Below, piece by piece: positions 1 to 4,448 of a stretch of DNA of 5,202 bases. The stretch's first letter is position 1. The number at the start of each line of letters is the position of its first letter. The translations under genes were made by a program, and so were the position numbers. Where the stretch lies: the NCBI GenBank assembly GCA_021771675.1, contig JAETOP010000154.1, forward strand, positions 1-5,202. The letters run 5' to 3'. The notes beneath the pieces were generated by a model. The model had not been told where the DNA came from, made no database searches, and saw only the letters and a program-made list of their open reading frames with translations. Source of the DNA: Oscillospiraceae bacterium (GTDB lineage: Bacteria > Bacillota_A > Clostridia > Oscillospirales > Oscillospiraceae).

Positions 1-23
1 TTGTTGTTATGCCCTGATGTCGT

Positions 24-64
24 AAAAAACAGCACACAGCTTGCTTTCGCTTTGCTGTGTGCTG
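24..64 (-). terminator. Intrinsic terminator of the rplJ-rplL transcript
   Basis: Read on the minus strand, an 11-bp perfect stem (CAGCACACAGC at 54-64 pairing with GCTGTGTGCTG at 30-40) closes a 13-nt loop and is followed directly by six U residues (A24-A29 on the plus strand). The loop contains GCGAAAGC, which can add a 2-bp helix capped by a GAAA tetraloop. It lies about 95 nt past the rplL stop codon and has the full form of a Rho-independent terminator. It implies that most rplJL transcripts end here rather than running on into downstream genes. Confidence 0.93.
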
Positions 65-86
65 TCATTGCGGAATGAATGCCGGC

Positions 87-111
87 GTCACTTAACTGCT
101 AACTAAGTGAC
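87..111 (-). repeat. Short inverted repeat between rplL and its terminator
   Basis: GTCACTTA (87-94) and TAAGTGAC (104-111) are perfect inverted copies with a 9-nt spacer. No U-tract follows on either strand, so it is not a terminator by itself. It may be a 3'-UTR hairpin that protects or processes the rplL mRNA end; that role is inference. Confidence 0.5.
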
Positions 112-157
112 ATTGGTCCGGAGGGACAGGGAATTTTTCCGTCATATGGAAGTGAAA

Positions 158-529
158 TTACTTCAGCTCGACCTTGGCGCCGGCCTCTTCCAGCTGCTTC
201 TTCAGAGCCTCGGCCTCGTCCTTGGAGACGGCTTCCTTCAGAGTCTTGGGAGCGCCCTCGACGGTAGCCTTGGCATCGGCCAGGCCCTGGCCGGTGATCT
301 CGCGGACGACCTTGATGACCTTGATCTTGGCAGCGGCGTCGAAGCCAGCCAGGACCACGTCGAACTCGGTCTTCTCCTCAGCGGCGGGAGCAGCAGCACC
401 GGCAGCGGGAGCGGCCATGGCGGCGGCGGAAACGCCGAACTCTTCCTCCAGAGCGTGGACCAGCTCGGACAGCTCCAGCACGGTCAGAGCCTTGATCTCT
501 TCGATCATAGCAGTAACTTTCTCAGACAT
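158..529 (-). CDS. rplL: 50S ribosomal protein L7/L12
   Basis: This is the multi-copy stalk protein that recruits and activates translational GTPases (EF-G, EF-Tu, IF2) on the 50S subunit. The 123-residue product has the family's usual length. Residues 1-32 ([20 protein letters not shown]...) form the dimerisation and L10-binding domain. Residues 35-52 are an Ala/Pro hinge. From about residue 55 the globular C-terminal domain follows, with the factor-binding stretch [19 protein letters not shown] and the typical ending [16 protein letters not shown] replaces the common TGLGL, and the [14 protein letters not shown] segment is one residue longer than in the E. coli protein as I recall it. ATG at 527-529 is preceded by AGGAGG at 538-543. 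It lies 50 nt after rplJ and shares its transcript, as usual for the L10/L12 pair. The large plus-strand open frames over it are mirror-codon shadows. Confidence 0.98.
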   Translation of the reverse strand: MSEKVTAMIEEIKALTVLELSELVHALEEEFGVSAAAMAAPAAGAAAPAAEEKTEFDVVLAGFDAAAKIKVIKVVREITGQGLADAKATVEGAPKTLKEAVSKDEAEALKKQLEEAGAKVELK

Positions 530-579
530 TGTATTTGCCTCCTAATAGTAAATTTTATAAAATGTGGGTGCCGTCCGAT

Positions 580-1125
580 TTATTCGGCGGCGGGAGCGGC
601 TTCCTCGGCAGGGGCAGCCTCTTCGGCGGGAGCACCGTTCTTCTCGGCGATCTGCTTCAGGACGACGGCCAGGCCGGTGATGGGAGCCAGCATGGTGCCC
701 AGGACCTGTGCCTGCAGGACGGGCAGCGCGGGAATGGAAGCCAGAGAGTTGATGGTGGCCAGATCCACGGGCTTACCGTCCATGAAGCCGCCCTTGATCT
801 CAAACTTGCCGTCCAGCTTCTTGGCATAGTTGGCCATGACACGGGCGGGAGCCACAGGATCATCGCACAGAGCCAGAGAAGTGGTGCCGTTCAGCAGATC
901 ATCCAGCTCGTTCAGACCGGTGTTGTTGAAAGCGAAGCGGAGCAGGGTGTTCTTGACAACAGCGTAATCCACGTTGCTCTCGCGGCACTCCTTACGCAGC
1001 GCGGTGTCTTCTTCAACGGTAATACCCTTGTAGTCGACAATCACGCCCGCTGTGGCCTTCTGGATCTTCTCGGTCAGCTCGGCGACGATGGCCTGCTTTT
1101 CGGATAAGACCTTTGCGTTAGGCAT
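580..1125 (-). CDS. rplJ: 50S ribosomal protein L10
   Basis: L10 anchors the L7/L12 dimers to 23S rRNA next to L11 and, as the L10-L12 complex, normally represses its own mRNA. The 181-residue product starts MPNAKVLSEKQAIVAELTEK. It carries the N-terminal RNA-binding core with the family pattern VIVDYKGITVEE (28-39) and VVKNTLLRFA, then the C-terminal helix around VVLKQIAEK that binds L7/L12. ATG at 1123-1125 is chosen because GGAGGTG (1135-1141) sits 9 nt upstream. The frame stays open to 1209, but the extra 28 residues do not resemble L10 and include the leader and ribosome-binding site. The last 17 or so residues are a low-complexity tail of Ala, Pro and Glu (APAEEAAPAEEAAPAAE), a likely flexible acidic extension. 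Regulation is by the attenuator leader upstream. Confidence 0.97.
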   Translation of the reverse strand: MPNAKVLSEKQAIVAELTEKIQKATAGVIVDYKGITVEEDTALRKECRESNVDYAVVKNTLLRFAFNNTGLNELDDLLNGTTSLALCDDPVAPARVMANYAKKLDGKFEIKGGFMDGKPVDLATINSLASIPALPVLQAQVLGTMLAPITGLAVVLKQIAEKNGAPAEEAAPAEEAAPAAE

Positions 1126-1323
1126 TCTTGTGTTCACCTCCAGGAAATTTGTGGGGTGTATCCGAATATCGGCGGAATGCAGGATGACAAGGGATTTCTC
1201 ACCAGGCAAGACAATCTTCCGCAGGAATCCTGTCGGATTTCAAGGGAAATCAATGCGGCATGGTGGAAAAAGACCTGTCAAACGGCGTTTTGCCGCTGTT
1301 CAGATATACCCAAAGGTGCGTTC
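1126..1323 (-). other. rplJ 5'-UTR between the attenuator and the start codon
   Basis: About 198 nt of leader lie past the attenuator terminator, with no gene visible. It holds small self-complementary segments: GATTTC-AAGG-GAAATC at 1236-1251 (6 bp, tetraloop), CAGGA-T-TCCTG at 1222-1232, and CGGC/GCCG at 1283-1295. None has a U-tract that would make it a terminator. The role is unknown; it may only be a long, partly structured UTR. Confidence 0.6.
1135..1141 (-). promoter_or_regulatory. Ribosome-binding site fixing the rplJ start
   Basis: GGAGGTG on the minus strand stands 9 nt before the ATG at 1125. It rules out the in-frame upstream start at 1209, which would place this site inside the coding region. 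Confidence 0.9.
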
Positions 1324-1364
1324 AAAAAGAAAACCGTCCCTGTGCCGCAAAGACACAAGGACGG
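1324..1364 (-). terminator. Attenuator terminator in the rplJ leader
   Basis: On the minus strand CCGUCCUUGUG (1364-1354) pairs with CACAGGGACGG (1344-1334) over 11 bp including one U-G wobble. A 9-nt loop and the tract UUUUCUUUUU (1333-1324) complete the element. It sits about 75 nt after the predicted transcription start and about 200 nt before rplJ, so it would truncate rplJL transcripts unless overridden. Confidence 0.92.
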
Positions 1365-1440
1365 AGTAGCAATCTCACGATTAGCCGCCCTCGGCAGGAC
1401 TTACGAGAGTCTCCCCTCACCTGCTGTCTTTGGAACGCAT
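1324..1440 (-). ncRNA. L10 leader: autoregulatory attenuator of rplJL
   Basis: This looks like the ribosomal protein L10 leader found upstream of rplJ in many Firmicutes, where L10-L12 binds the nascent RNA and controls premature termination. On the minus strand the RNA starts near 1440. It contains GCAGG (1424-1420) pairing with CCUGC (1398-1394) around a purine-rich loop, then the L10-leader-like stretch CCUGCCGAGGGCGGC, a small AAUC-GUGA-GAUU hairpin (1382-1371) with a GNRA tetraloop, and an intrinsic terminator. CAAAGACA (1432-1425) is perfectly complementary to UGUCUUUG (1355-1348) in the terminator, an obvious candidate antiterminator or closing helix. Family assignment rests on position, motif and architecture, not on a covariance-model score. 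Confidence 0.88.
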
Positions 1441-1445
1441 CTGAT

Positions 1446-1474
1446 ATTATATTCAAGGGATCAACAAAAGTCAA
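1446..1474 (-). promoter_or_regulatory. Sigma-A promoter of the rplJ-rplL operon
   Basis: On the minus strand the -35 box TTGACT (1474-1469) is separated by exactly 17 bp from a consensus -10 box TATAAT (1451-1446). The predicted start is near 1439-1440. The stretch just upstream (1477-1491, AAAATGTATATTTAA) is A/T-rich like an UP element, fitting a strong growth-rate-controlled promoter. It gives rplJL its own transcription independent of the rplK-rplA transcript. Confidence 0.92.
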
Positions 1475-1546
1475 CCCTTAAATATACATTTTCTGTGAAA
1501 TCTCTCCCCTCATCCCGCACCCGCAGGTGTCAGGAAACGGAGCCAG

Positions 1547-1565
1547 GGAAAACCTGTGGTTTTCC
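1547..1565. repeat. Inverted repeat GGAAAACC/GGTTTTCC
   Basis: GGAAAACC (1547-1554) and GGTTTTCC (1558-1565) form a perfect 8-bp stem around a 3-nt loop. No U-tract follows on either strand. It belongs to the hairpin-dense spacer between rplA and the rplJ promoter; no function is apparent. Confidence 0.45.
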
Positions 1566-1603
1566 AGGTTCTTGCGCCAAAGGCGAAAGAAGAAATTTCA
1601 ATC

Positions 1604-1684
1604 ATTTTCGCCGCGGCGTGTACGTGGCGAAAATACCAAGACCCGTGCGCCCTTGGGGCGCATACACCAGTCCGCGGACTGGTG
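1604..1684. repeat. Cluster of inverted repeats downstream of rplA
   Basis: Three inverted repeats lie almost end to end. ATTTTCGCC (1604-1612) pairs with GGCGAAAAT (1626-1634). TGCGCCC (1646-1652) pairs with GGGCGCA (1656-1662). CACCAGTCCG (1665-1674) with CGGACTGGTG (1675-1684) makes a perfect 20-bp palindrome. The stretch has no open frame resembling a protein. Such packing of perfect stems suggests a structured RNA tail or a small non-coding dispersed element; I cannot tell which. Confidence 0.6.
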
Positions 1685-1693
1685 GGGGGATCT

Positions 1694-1719
1694 AAAGGGG
1701 GGACGAAGTCCCCCTCTTT
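1694..1719 (-). terminator. Probable rplA 3' hairpin, possible bidirectional terminator
   Basis: A 7-bp GC stem, GGGGGAC/GUCCCCC with a UUC triloop, lies immediately after the rplA stop (1698-1704 pairing with 1708-1714). It can be extended by AAAG/CUUU around one bulged A (1715). On the minus strand the tail is only CUUUAGAUC, so U-tract support is modest. On the plus strand the tail is UCUUUAUUUA, better formed. I read it as the likely end of the rplK-rplA transcript, with lower confidence than the rplL terminator. Confidence 0.55.
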
Positions 1720-1721
1720 AT

Positions 1722-2414
1722 TTACACCAGCTTCGCGGTGTTCATCTTCACGCCGGGGCCCATGGTGGACGCGGCGACGCAGCTGCGGATATACTGGCCC
1801 TTGGCGGTGGCGGGCTTGGCCTTGACGATGGCGCCCATCAGAGCGTTGTAGTTCTCGGTCAGCTTCTCGGCGCCGAAGGACACCTTGCCGATGGGGCAGT
1901 GGATGATGTTGGTTTTGTCCAGACGGTACTCGATCTTACCAGCCTTGACTTCCTGCACGGCCTTGGCAACATCGGGAGTCACGGTGCCGGCCTTGGGAGA
2001 GGGCATCAAGCCCTTGGGGCCCAGGACCTTACCGAGGCGGCCAACCACGCCCATCATGTCAGGGCTGGCGACGACCACGTCGAACTCAAACCAGTTTTCC
2101 TTCTGGATCTTCTCCACCAAATCCATATCGCCAACATAGTCGGCACCGGCCTCGCGGGCAGCGTCGGCCTTGTCGCCCTTGGCGAACACCAGCACGCGGA
2201 CGGTCTTGCCGGTGCCGTGGGGCAGCACGATGGCGCCGCGGACCTGCTGGTCAGCGTGCCGGGAGTCAACGCCCAGCTTCACATGCAGCTCGACGGTCTC
2301 GTCGAACTTGGCGCTGGCGGTCTTGCAAATGAGAGCCAAGCCCTCGGCAGCTTCATACTGCGCGTTCTTATCGATCTGCTTGGCGCTTTCCTGATATTTC
2401 TTGCCTCTAAACAA
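1722..2414 (-). CDS. rplA: 50S ribosomal protein L1 (TTG start)
   Basis: L1 forms the mobile L1 stalk that helps eject deacylated tRNA from the E site, and it is a translational repressor of its own operon in bacteria studied. The 230-residue product (usual length about 230) begins [12 protein letters not shown] after the initiator. It has [24 protein letters not shown] in domain I and the family signature [21 protein letters not shown], ending [16 protein letters not shown]. The start is assigned to TTG at 2412-2414 because AGGAGG (2423-2428) is 8 nt upstream and homology begins exactly there. The frame is open to a GTG at 2466-2468, but those 18 extra residues would run through the Shine-Dalgarno site. 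It lies 94 nt after rplK, with an L1-box-like element in the gap. Confidence 0.97.
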   Translation of the reverse strand: MFRGKKYQESAKQIDKNAQYEAAEGLALICKTASAKFDETVELHVKLGVDSRHADQQVRGAIVLPHGTGKTVRVLVFAKGDKADAAREAGADYVGDMDLVEKIQKENWFEFDVVVASPDMMGVVGRLGKVLGPKGLMPSPKAGTVTPDVAKAVQEVKAGKIEYRLDKTNIIHCPIGKVSFGAEKLTENYNALMGAIVKAKPATAKGQYIRSCVAASTMGPGVKMNTAKLV

Positions 2415-2422
2415 TGTTACTT

Positions 2423-2428
2423 CCTCCT
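2423..2428 (-). promoter_or_regulatory. Ribosome-binding site selecting the rplA TTG start
   Basis: AGGAGG on the minus strand is 8 nt before TTG 2414. There is no ATG in frame nearby, so this site decides a non-ATG start. CCACT of the adjacent L1-box-like element ends only 3 nt upstream (2432), so folding or protein binding there could block initiation. Confidence 0.88.
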
Positions 2429-2431
2429 CAT

Positions 2432-2469
2432 AGTGGTTCTTCGGAATGGTCCTATCCAATCCTCCCACT
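2432..2469 (-). promoter_or_regulatory. Candidate L1-binding box before rplA
   Basis: The minus-strand RNA has AGUGGGAGG (2469-2461) and ACCACU (2437-2432); AGUGG and CCACU pair over 5 bp. The same two words flank the L1-stalk base of 23S rRNA (GGUGGGAGG...UACCACC in E. coli, from memory) and recur in the rplK leader in this window. The pairing is immediately 5' of the rplA Shine-Dalgarno site. The role as an L1 operator is inference. Confidence 0.55.
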
Positions 2470-2473
2470 GTAT

Positions 2474-2494
2474 GGAGCGGCCGTTTCAGCCGCT
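2474..2494 (-). repeat. Hairpin in the rplK-rplA gap
   Basis: GAGCGGC pairs with GCCGCTC across a 7-nt loop (minus-strand UGAAACG), starting about 14 nt after the rplK stop. No U-tract follows, so it is not a convincing terminator. It may tune mRNA stability or relative expression of L11 and L1. Confidence 0.5.
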
Positions 2495-2508
2495 CGGCTT
2501 ATGGTATG

Positions 2509-2934
2509 TCAGTCGCCGACGACAACGCCCATGGAGCGGCAGGTGCCGGCGATCATGCTCATGGCAGCCTCCAGGCTGGCGGCGTTCAGGTCCTTCATCT
2601 TGATCTCAGCGATCTTCTGGACGGAGGCCTTGGAGATGGTGGCGACCTTGGTCTTGTTGGGGACACCGGAGCCGGACTCGATGTTGCACTCCTTCTTGAT
2701 CAGGACGGCCGCGGGGGGCGTCTTGGTGATGAAGGAGAAGGAACGGTCGGCGTACACGGTGATGACAACGGGGATGATCATACCCATGTCGTTCTTGGTG
2801 CGCTCGTTGAACTCCTTGGTAAAAGCGGCGATATTGACGCCGTGCTGGCCCAGAGCGGGACCAACGGGGGGAGCGGGAGTTGCCTTGCCTGCGGGGATCT
2901 GCAGCTTTACATAACCAGTAATTTTCTGTGCCAC
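2509..2934 (-). CDS. rplK: 50S ribosomal protein L11 (GTG start)
   Basis: L11 binds the GTPase-associated region of 23S rRNA at the base of the L7/L12 stalk and is needed for RelA-type stringent sensing and thiostrepton sensitivity. The 141-residue product matches the normal family length. Residues 1-70 are the N-terminal domain with [20 protein letters not shown], where the prolines form the thiostrepton/micrococcin contact. From about residue 72 comes the RNA-binding C-terminal domain, with [15 protein letters not shown] and the ending [11 protein letters not shown]. The initiator is GTG at 2932-2934, supported by AGGAGGTG 7 nt upstream. It follows nusG after a 133-nt structured gap, in the widely conserved order secE-nusG-rplK-rplA. 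Confidence 0.98.
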   Translation of the reverse strand: MAQKITGYVKLQIPAGKATPAPPVGPALGQHGVNIAAFTKEFNERTKNDMGMIIPVVITVYADRSFSFITKTPPAAVLIKKECNIESGSGVPNKTKVATISKASVQKIAEIKMKDLNAASLEAAMSMIAGTCRSMGVVVGD

Positions 2935-2941
2935 GGAGTAG

Positions 2942-2949
2942 CACCTCCT
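2942..2949 (-). promoter_or_regulatory. Ribosome-binding site selecting the rplK GTG start
   Basis: AGGAGGTG on the minus strand stands 7 nt before the GTG at 2934, a near-perfect match to the anti-Shine-Dalgarno sequence. The protein homology ([12 protein letters not shown]) begins at that GTG. Confidence 0.9.
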
Positions 2950-2960
2950 AAATCATAAAT

Positions 2961-3015
2961 GTGGTGCGGACGTCTCTTCCGTCCGTCCTTGGCGGGGCCT
3001 TGCGGTCCCTCCCAC
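2961..3015 (-). promoter_or_regulatory. Candidate L1-binding leader before rplK
   Basis: The minus-strand RNA contains GUGGGAGG (3015-3008) and ACCAC (2965-2961); GUGG and CCAC can pair and enclose two smaller hairpins. One is GGGACC-GCAA-GGCCCC (one mismatch, GNRA tetraloop). The other pairs CGGACG with CGUCCG (2967-2985). The flanking words match those at the base of the 23S rRNA L1 stalk. In E. coli, L1 represses the rplK-rplA mRNA by binding near the rplK start, so this is a reasonable operator candidate; binding itself is inference. Confidence 0.6.
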
Positions 3016-3017
3016 TT

Positions 3018-3055
3018 GCGCCGGAACCGTCCGGCGCGGCGGCGCCCAGGGGCGC
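3018..3055 (-). repeat. Two GC-rich hairpins just after nusG
   Basis: GCGCCGGA (3018-3025) pairs perfectly with TCCGGCGC (3030-3037) around a 4-nt loop, and GCGCC (3042-3046) pairs with GGCGC (3051-3055). Neither has a U-tract, so readthrough from nusG into rplK is expected. They may act as a partial barrier or a processing/stability element between nusG and rplK. Confidence 0.55.
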
Positions 3056-3067
3056 GGGATCTCTTGC

Positions 3068-3592
3068 TCAGTCCAGGACCTCGACCTGGTCCAGTTCCAG
3101 TTCCACGGGCGTCTCTCTGCCGAACATGGAGACCATGACACTGACACGGTTCTTCTCAGGTTCGATCTCCTCGACAACGCCGGTGAAGGTGGACAGCGGA
3201 CCGTCCACGATCCGCACGTGGTCGCCCACGTTGTAGTTGACGATGATCTCGTGCTTCTCCATGCCCATGGCAAGGACCTCTTCCTCCGTCAGGGGGATGG
3301 CCTTGTTGGCGGAACCGACAAAGCCGGTGACGCCGCGGACATTCCGCACAAGATGCCAAGTTTCATCCGTCATGACCATCTTGATCAGCACATATCCGGG
3401 AAACACCTTCCGCTCCACCTCTTTGGAGGCGCCGGAATCGGTAATCTCCGTCACGGTCTCCATGGGGATCTCCATGCGGAGGATCTTGTCCTCCATGCCG
3501 CGGCCGGTGACAAATTTCTCGATGCTGGTCTTGACGGCGTTTTCATAGCCGGAATAGGTATGGATCACATACCACTTCGCGCTGTCTGACAT
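3068..3592 (-). CDS. nusG: Transcription termination/antitermination factor NusG
   Basis: NusG binds the clamp helices of RNA polymerase through its N-terminal domain. Its KOW domain contacts Rho or ribosomal protein S10, affecting elongation, pausing and coupling. The 174-residue product begins MSDSAKWYVIHTYSGYENAVKTSIEK, a classic NGN opening. VFPGYVLIKMVMTDETWHLVRNVRGVTGFVG lies in the middle of the NGN domain. A C-terminal KOW domain starts near VGDHVRIVDGPLSTFTGVVEEI and ends ELELDQVEVLD. ATG at 3590-3592 is 12 nt after the secE stop; its modest Shine-Dalgarno (AAGGGG) overlaps the secE TAA, suggesting translational coupling. Length and domains are normal, so this is the housekeeping NusG rather than a specialised paralog. 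Confidence 0.98.
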   Translation of the reverse strand: MSDSAKWYVIHTYSGYENAVKTSIEKFVTGRGMEDKILRMEIPMETVTEITDSGASKEVERKVFPGYVLIKMVMTDETWHLVRNVRGVTGFVGSANKAIPLTEEEVLAMGMEKHEIIVNYNVGDHVRIVDGPLSTFTGVVEEIEPEKNRVSVMVSMFGRETPVELELDQVEVLD

Positions 3593-3604
3593 ATCCGTTA
3601 CCCC

Positions 3605-3820
3605 TTAAGCGCCGAACACTTTCAGGATCATCTGAACGGCGGAGACCGCCACAAAATCGAAGATCCAGATGCAGGCACCGATCAGCAGGGAGCACAGCAG
3701 CACAGTGCCGGTGTTCTTCACCACGGTCTGCTTGTTGGGCCAGACAACCTTCTTCAGTTCGCTTTTCATCTCGCGGAACCACAGGCCGCGATCCTTTTTC
3801 TTCTTCGCTTCTTCTGCCAT
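3605..3820 (-). CDS. secE: Preprotein translocase subunit SecE
   Basis: SecE is the small essential membrane subunit that clamps SecY in the SecYEG protein-export channel. The 71-residue product is the short Gram-positive form. It has a lysine-rich cytoplasmic start (MAEEAKKKKDRG), the conserved amphipathic-helix motif FREMKSELKKVVWPNKQ (about 15-31), and a single membrane segment at roughly residues 39-66 (GTVLLCSLLIGACIWIFDFVAVSAV). ATG at 3818-3820 has AAAGGG 11 nt upstream. It lies between rpmG (33-nt gap, no tRNA gene in it) and nusG (12-nt gap), the canonical position. Confidence 0.97.
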   Translation of the reverse strand: MAEEAKKKKDRGLWFREMKSELKKVVWPNKQTVVKNTGTVLLCSLLIGACIWIFDFVAVSAVQMILKVFGA

Positions 3821-3853
3821 GTTGTTACACGCCCTTTCTTAAATTCGTCGCCA

Positions 3854-4003
3854 TTACTTGGTTTCGCTGTGGAGCGTGTGCTTTTTGCAGAAGCGGCAAT
3901 ACTTGTTCAGCTCAAGCTTGTCCGGGGTATTCTTCTTGTTCTTCATCGTATTGTAGTTTCTCTGCTTGCACTCGTTGCATCTCAAAGTGACTTTAACGCG
4001 CAT
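3854..4003 (-). CDS. rpmG: 50S ribosomal protein L33, zinc-binding form
   Basis: L33 is a small 50S protein near the E site. Translation of the minus strand gives 49 residues beginning [19 protein letters not shown] and ending [10 protein letters not shown]. Two CxxC pairs (C9/C12 and C36/C39) form the zinc ribbon of the C+ type; Firmicutes often also carry a zinc-free copy elsewhere. ATG at 4001-4003 has AGGAGGTG (4011-4018) 7 nt upstream, a very strong site. It is the first gene of the rpmG-secE-nusG-rplK-rplA series and lies directly behind a strong promoter with a structured leader. Confidence 0.97.
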   Translation of the reverse strand: MRVKVTLRCNECKQRNYNTMKNKKNTPDKLELNKYCRFCKKHTLHSETK

Positions 4004-4025
4004 CTAACGGCACCTCCTTATTATT

Positions 4026-4055
4026 GGTATCGTTCCCGGCAACGCCGGGGATACC
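4026..4055 (-). promoter_or_regulatory. Bulged hairpin immediately upstream of the rpmG Shine-Dalgarno
   Basis: On the minus-strand RNA, GGUAUC (4055-4050) and CCCGGC (4049-4044, read with the loop GUU) pair with GCCGGG and GAUACC, giving 12 bp interrupted by a 3-nt bulge (AAC, 4034-4032). It ends 7 nt before the AGGAGGTG of rpmG. There is no U-tract, so it is not a terminator. The placement suggests a translational control or mRNA-stabilising element. The bulge is flanked by Watson-Crick pairs, so it is not a standard kink-turn. Confidence 0.6.
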
Positions 4056-4150
4056 GACTGCCTCCCTGCCTTTTGAAAGGGTATCTGCCGCCGTGGCCGA
4101 AAAGCGAAAAATGCGCACGACAAGAAAACCCTTTTTCACAGGTAAGAGAG

Positions 4151-4179
4151 ATTATACTACAAGTCCGGGGCGCCGTCAA
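4151..4179 (-). promoter_or_regulatory. Sigma-A promoter of rpmG-secE-nusG-rplKA
   Basis: On the minus strand TTGACG (4179-4174) and TATAAT (4156-4151) are 17 bp apart, close to the ideal housekeeping promoter. The predicted start is near 4143-4144, giving a leader of about 140 nt. Upstream positions 4181-4211 are strongly A/T-rich, with AAAAAATT and AATTTTTT tracts at 4192-4211 placed where an UP element would be. This is the only convincing promoter upstream of the L33-L1 genes. Confidence 0.92.
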
Positions 4180-4448
4180 TCATTTTCTTCCAAAAAATTC
4201 TTCAATTTTTTAGGAAATTCATTGGAAAACCGCCCATGTGCGGCAGGCGGAAAAACGGCCCCTCATCCCCCTCTTGCGCCGGTCCTTCCGATATGATATC
4301 ATGCAGTCATCTCAAACGCAGAGGACTGGCCCGAGGCGGCTCAGCTTCTCCTGTGGGAGGTCTGTCCGGCCCCGGTGTATGTGGCGCTGATCCCGAAGAG
4401 GGGTTCTCCTCCCGCAGCCAGGGCAATCTAAGAAAGTGAGGCTTTCCT
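4180..4448. other. Intergenic region between divergent rpmG and ruvX
   Basis: The left part is the A/T-rich upstream zone of the rpmG promoter. For ruvX, TTGCGC (4274-4279), 17 bp and TATCAT (4297-4302) make a weak promoter candidate overlapping the palindrome ATGATATCAT (4293-4302). From 4297 to the TAA at 4429-4431 one plus frame is open for 44 codons (..AEDWPEAAQLLLWEVC..) but has no ATG, GTG or TTG start. It could be a gene remnant or chance in GC-rich DNA. Confidence 0.45.

Noticed and set aside
107..829. Long plus-strand open frame opposite rplL and rplJ, and similar ones at 529-1107, 1527-2603, 2414-2958 and 3218-3589
   Set aside because: They lie antisense to clearly recognisable ribosomal proteins and NusG. 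Their products are low-complexity Gly/Leu/Asp- or Arg/Ser-rich strings expected from GC-rich mirror frames.
1126..1209. N-terminal extension of rplJ to an ATG at 1209
   Set aside because: The extra 28 residues do not resemble L10, and the extension contains the strong Shine-Dalgarno site that serves the ATG at 1125.
1253..1281. TTGACA at 1281-1276 (minus strand) as the -35 box of a second rplJ promoter
   Set aside because: No acceptable -10 box exists at 16-18 bp spacing; the sequence there is CGCATT-like.
1156..1695. Plus-strand open frame across the rplA-rplJ spacer
   Set aside because: It runs antisense through the rplJ leader, attenuator and promoter, and its product has no recognisable pattern.
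2415..2468. rplA start at the GTG 2466-2468
   Set aside because: It would place the AGGAGG site inside the gene and add residues unlike L1; the TTG at 2414 matches both homology and spacing.
4230..4250. CCGCC/GGCGG hairpin with TTTT on the minus strand as a terminator
   Set aside because: The stem is only 5 bp with an 11-nt loop, and no minus-strand gene lies upstream to be terminated there.
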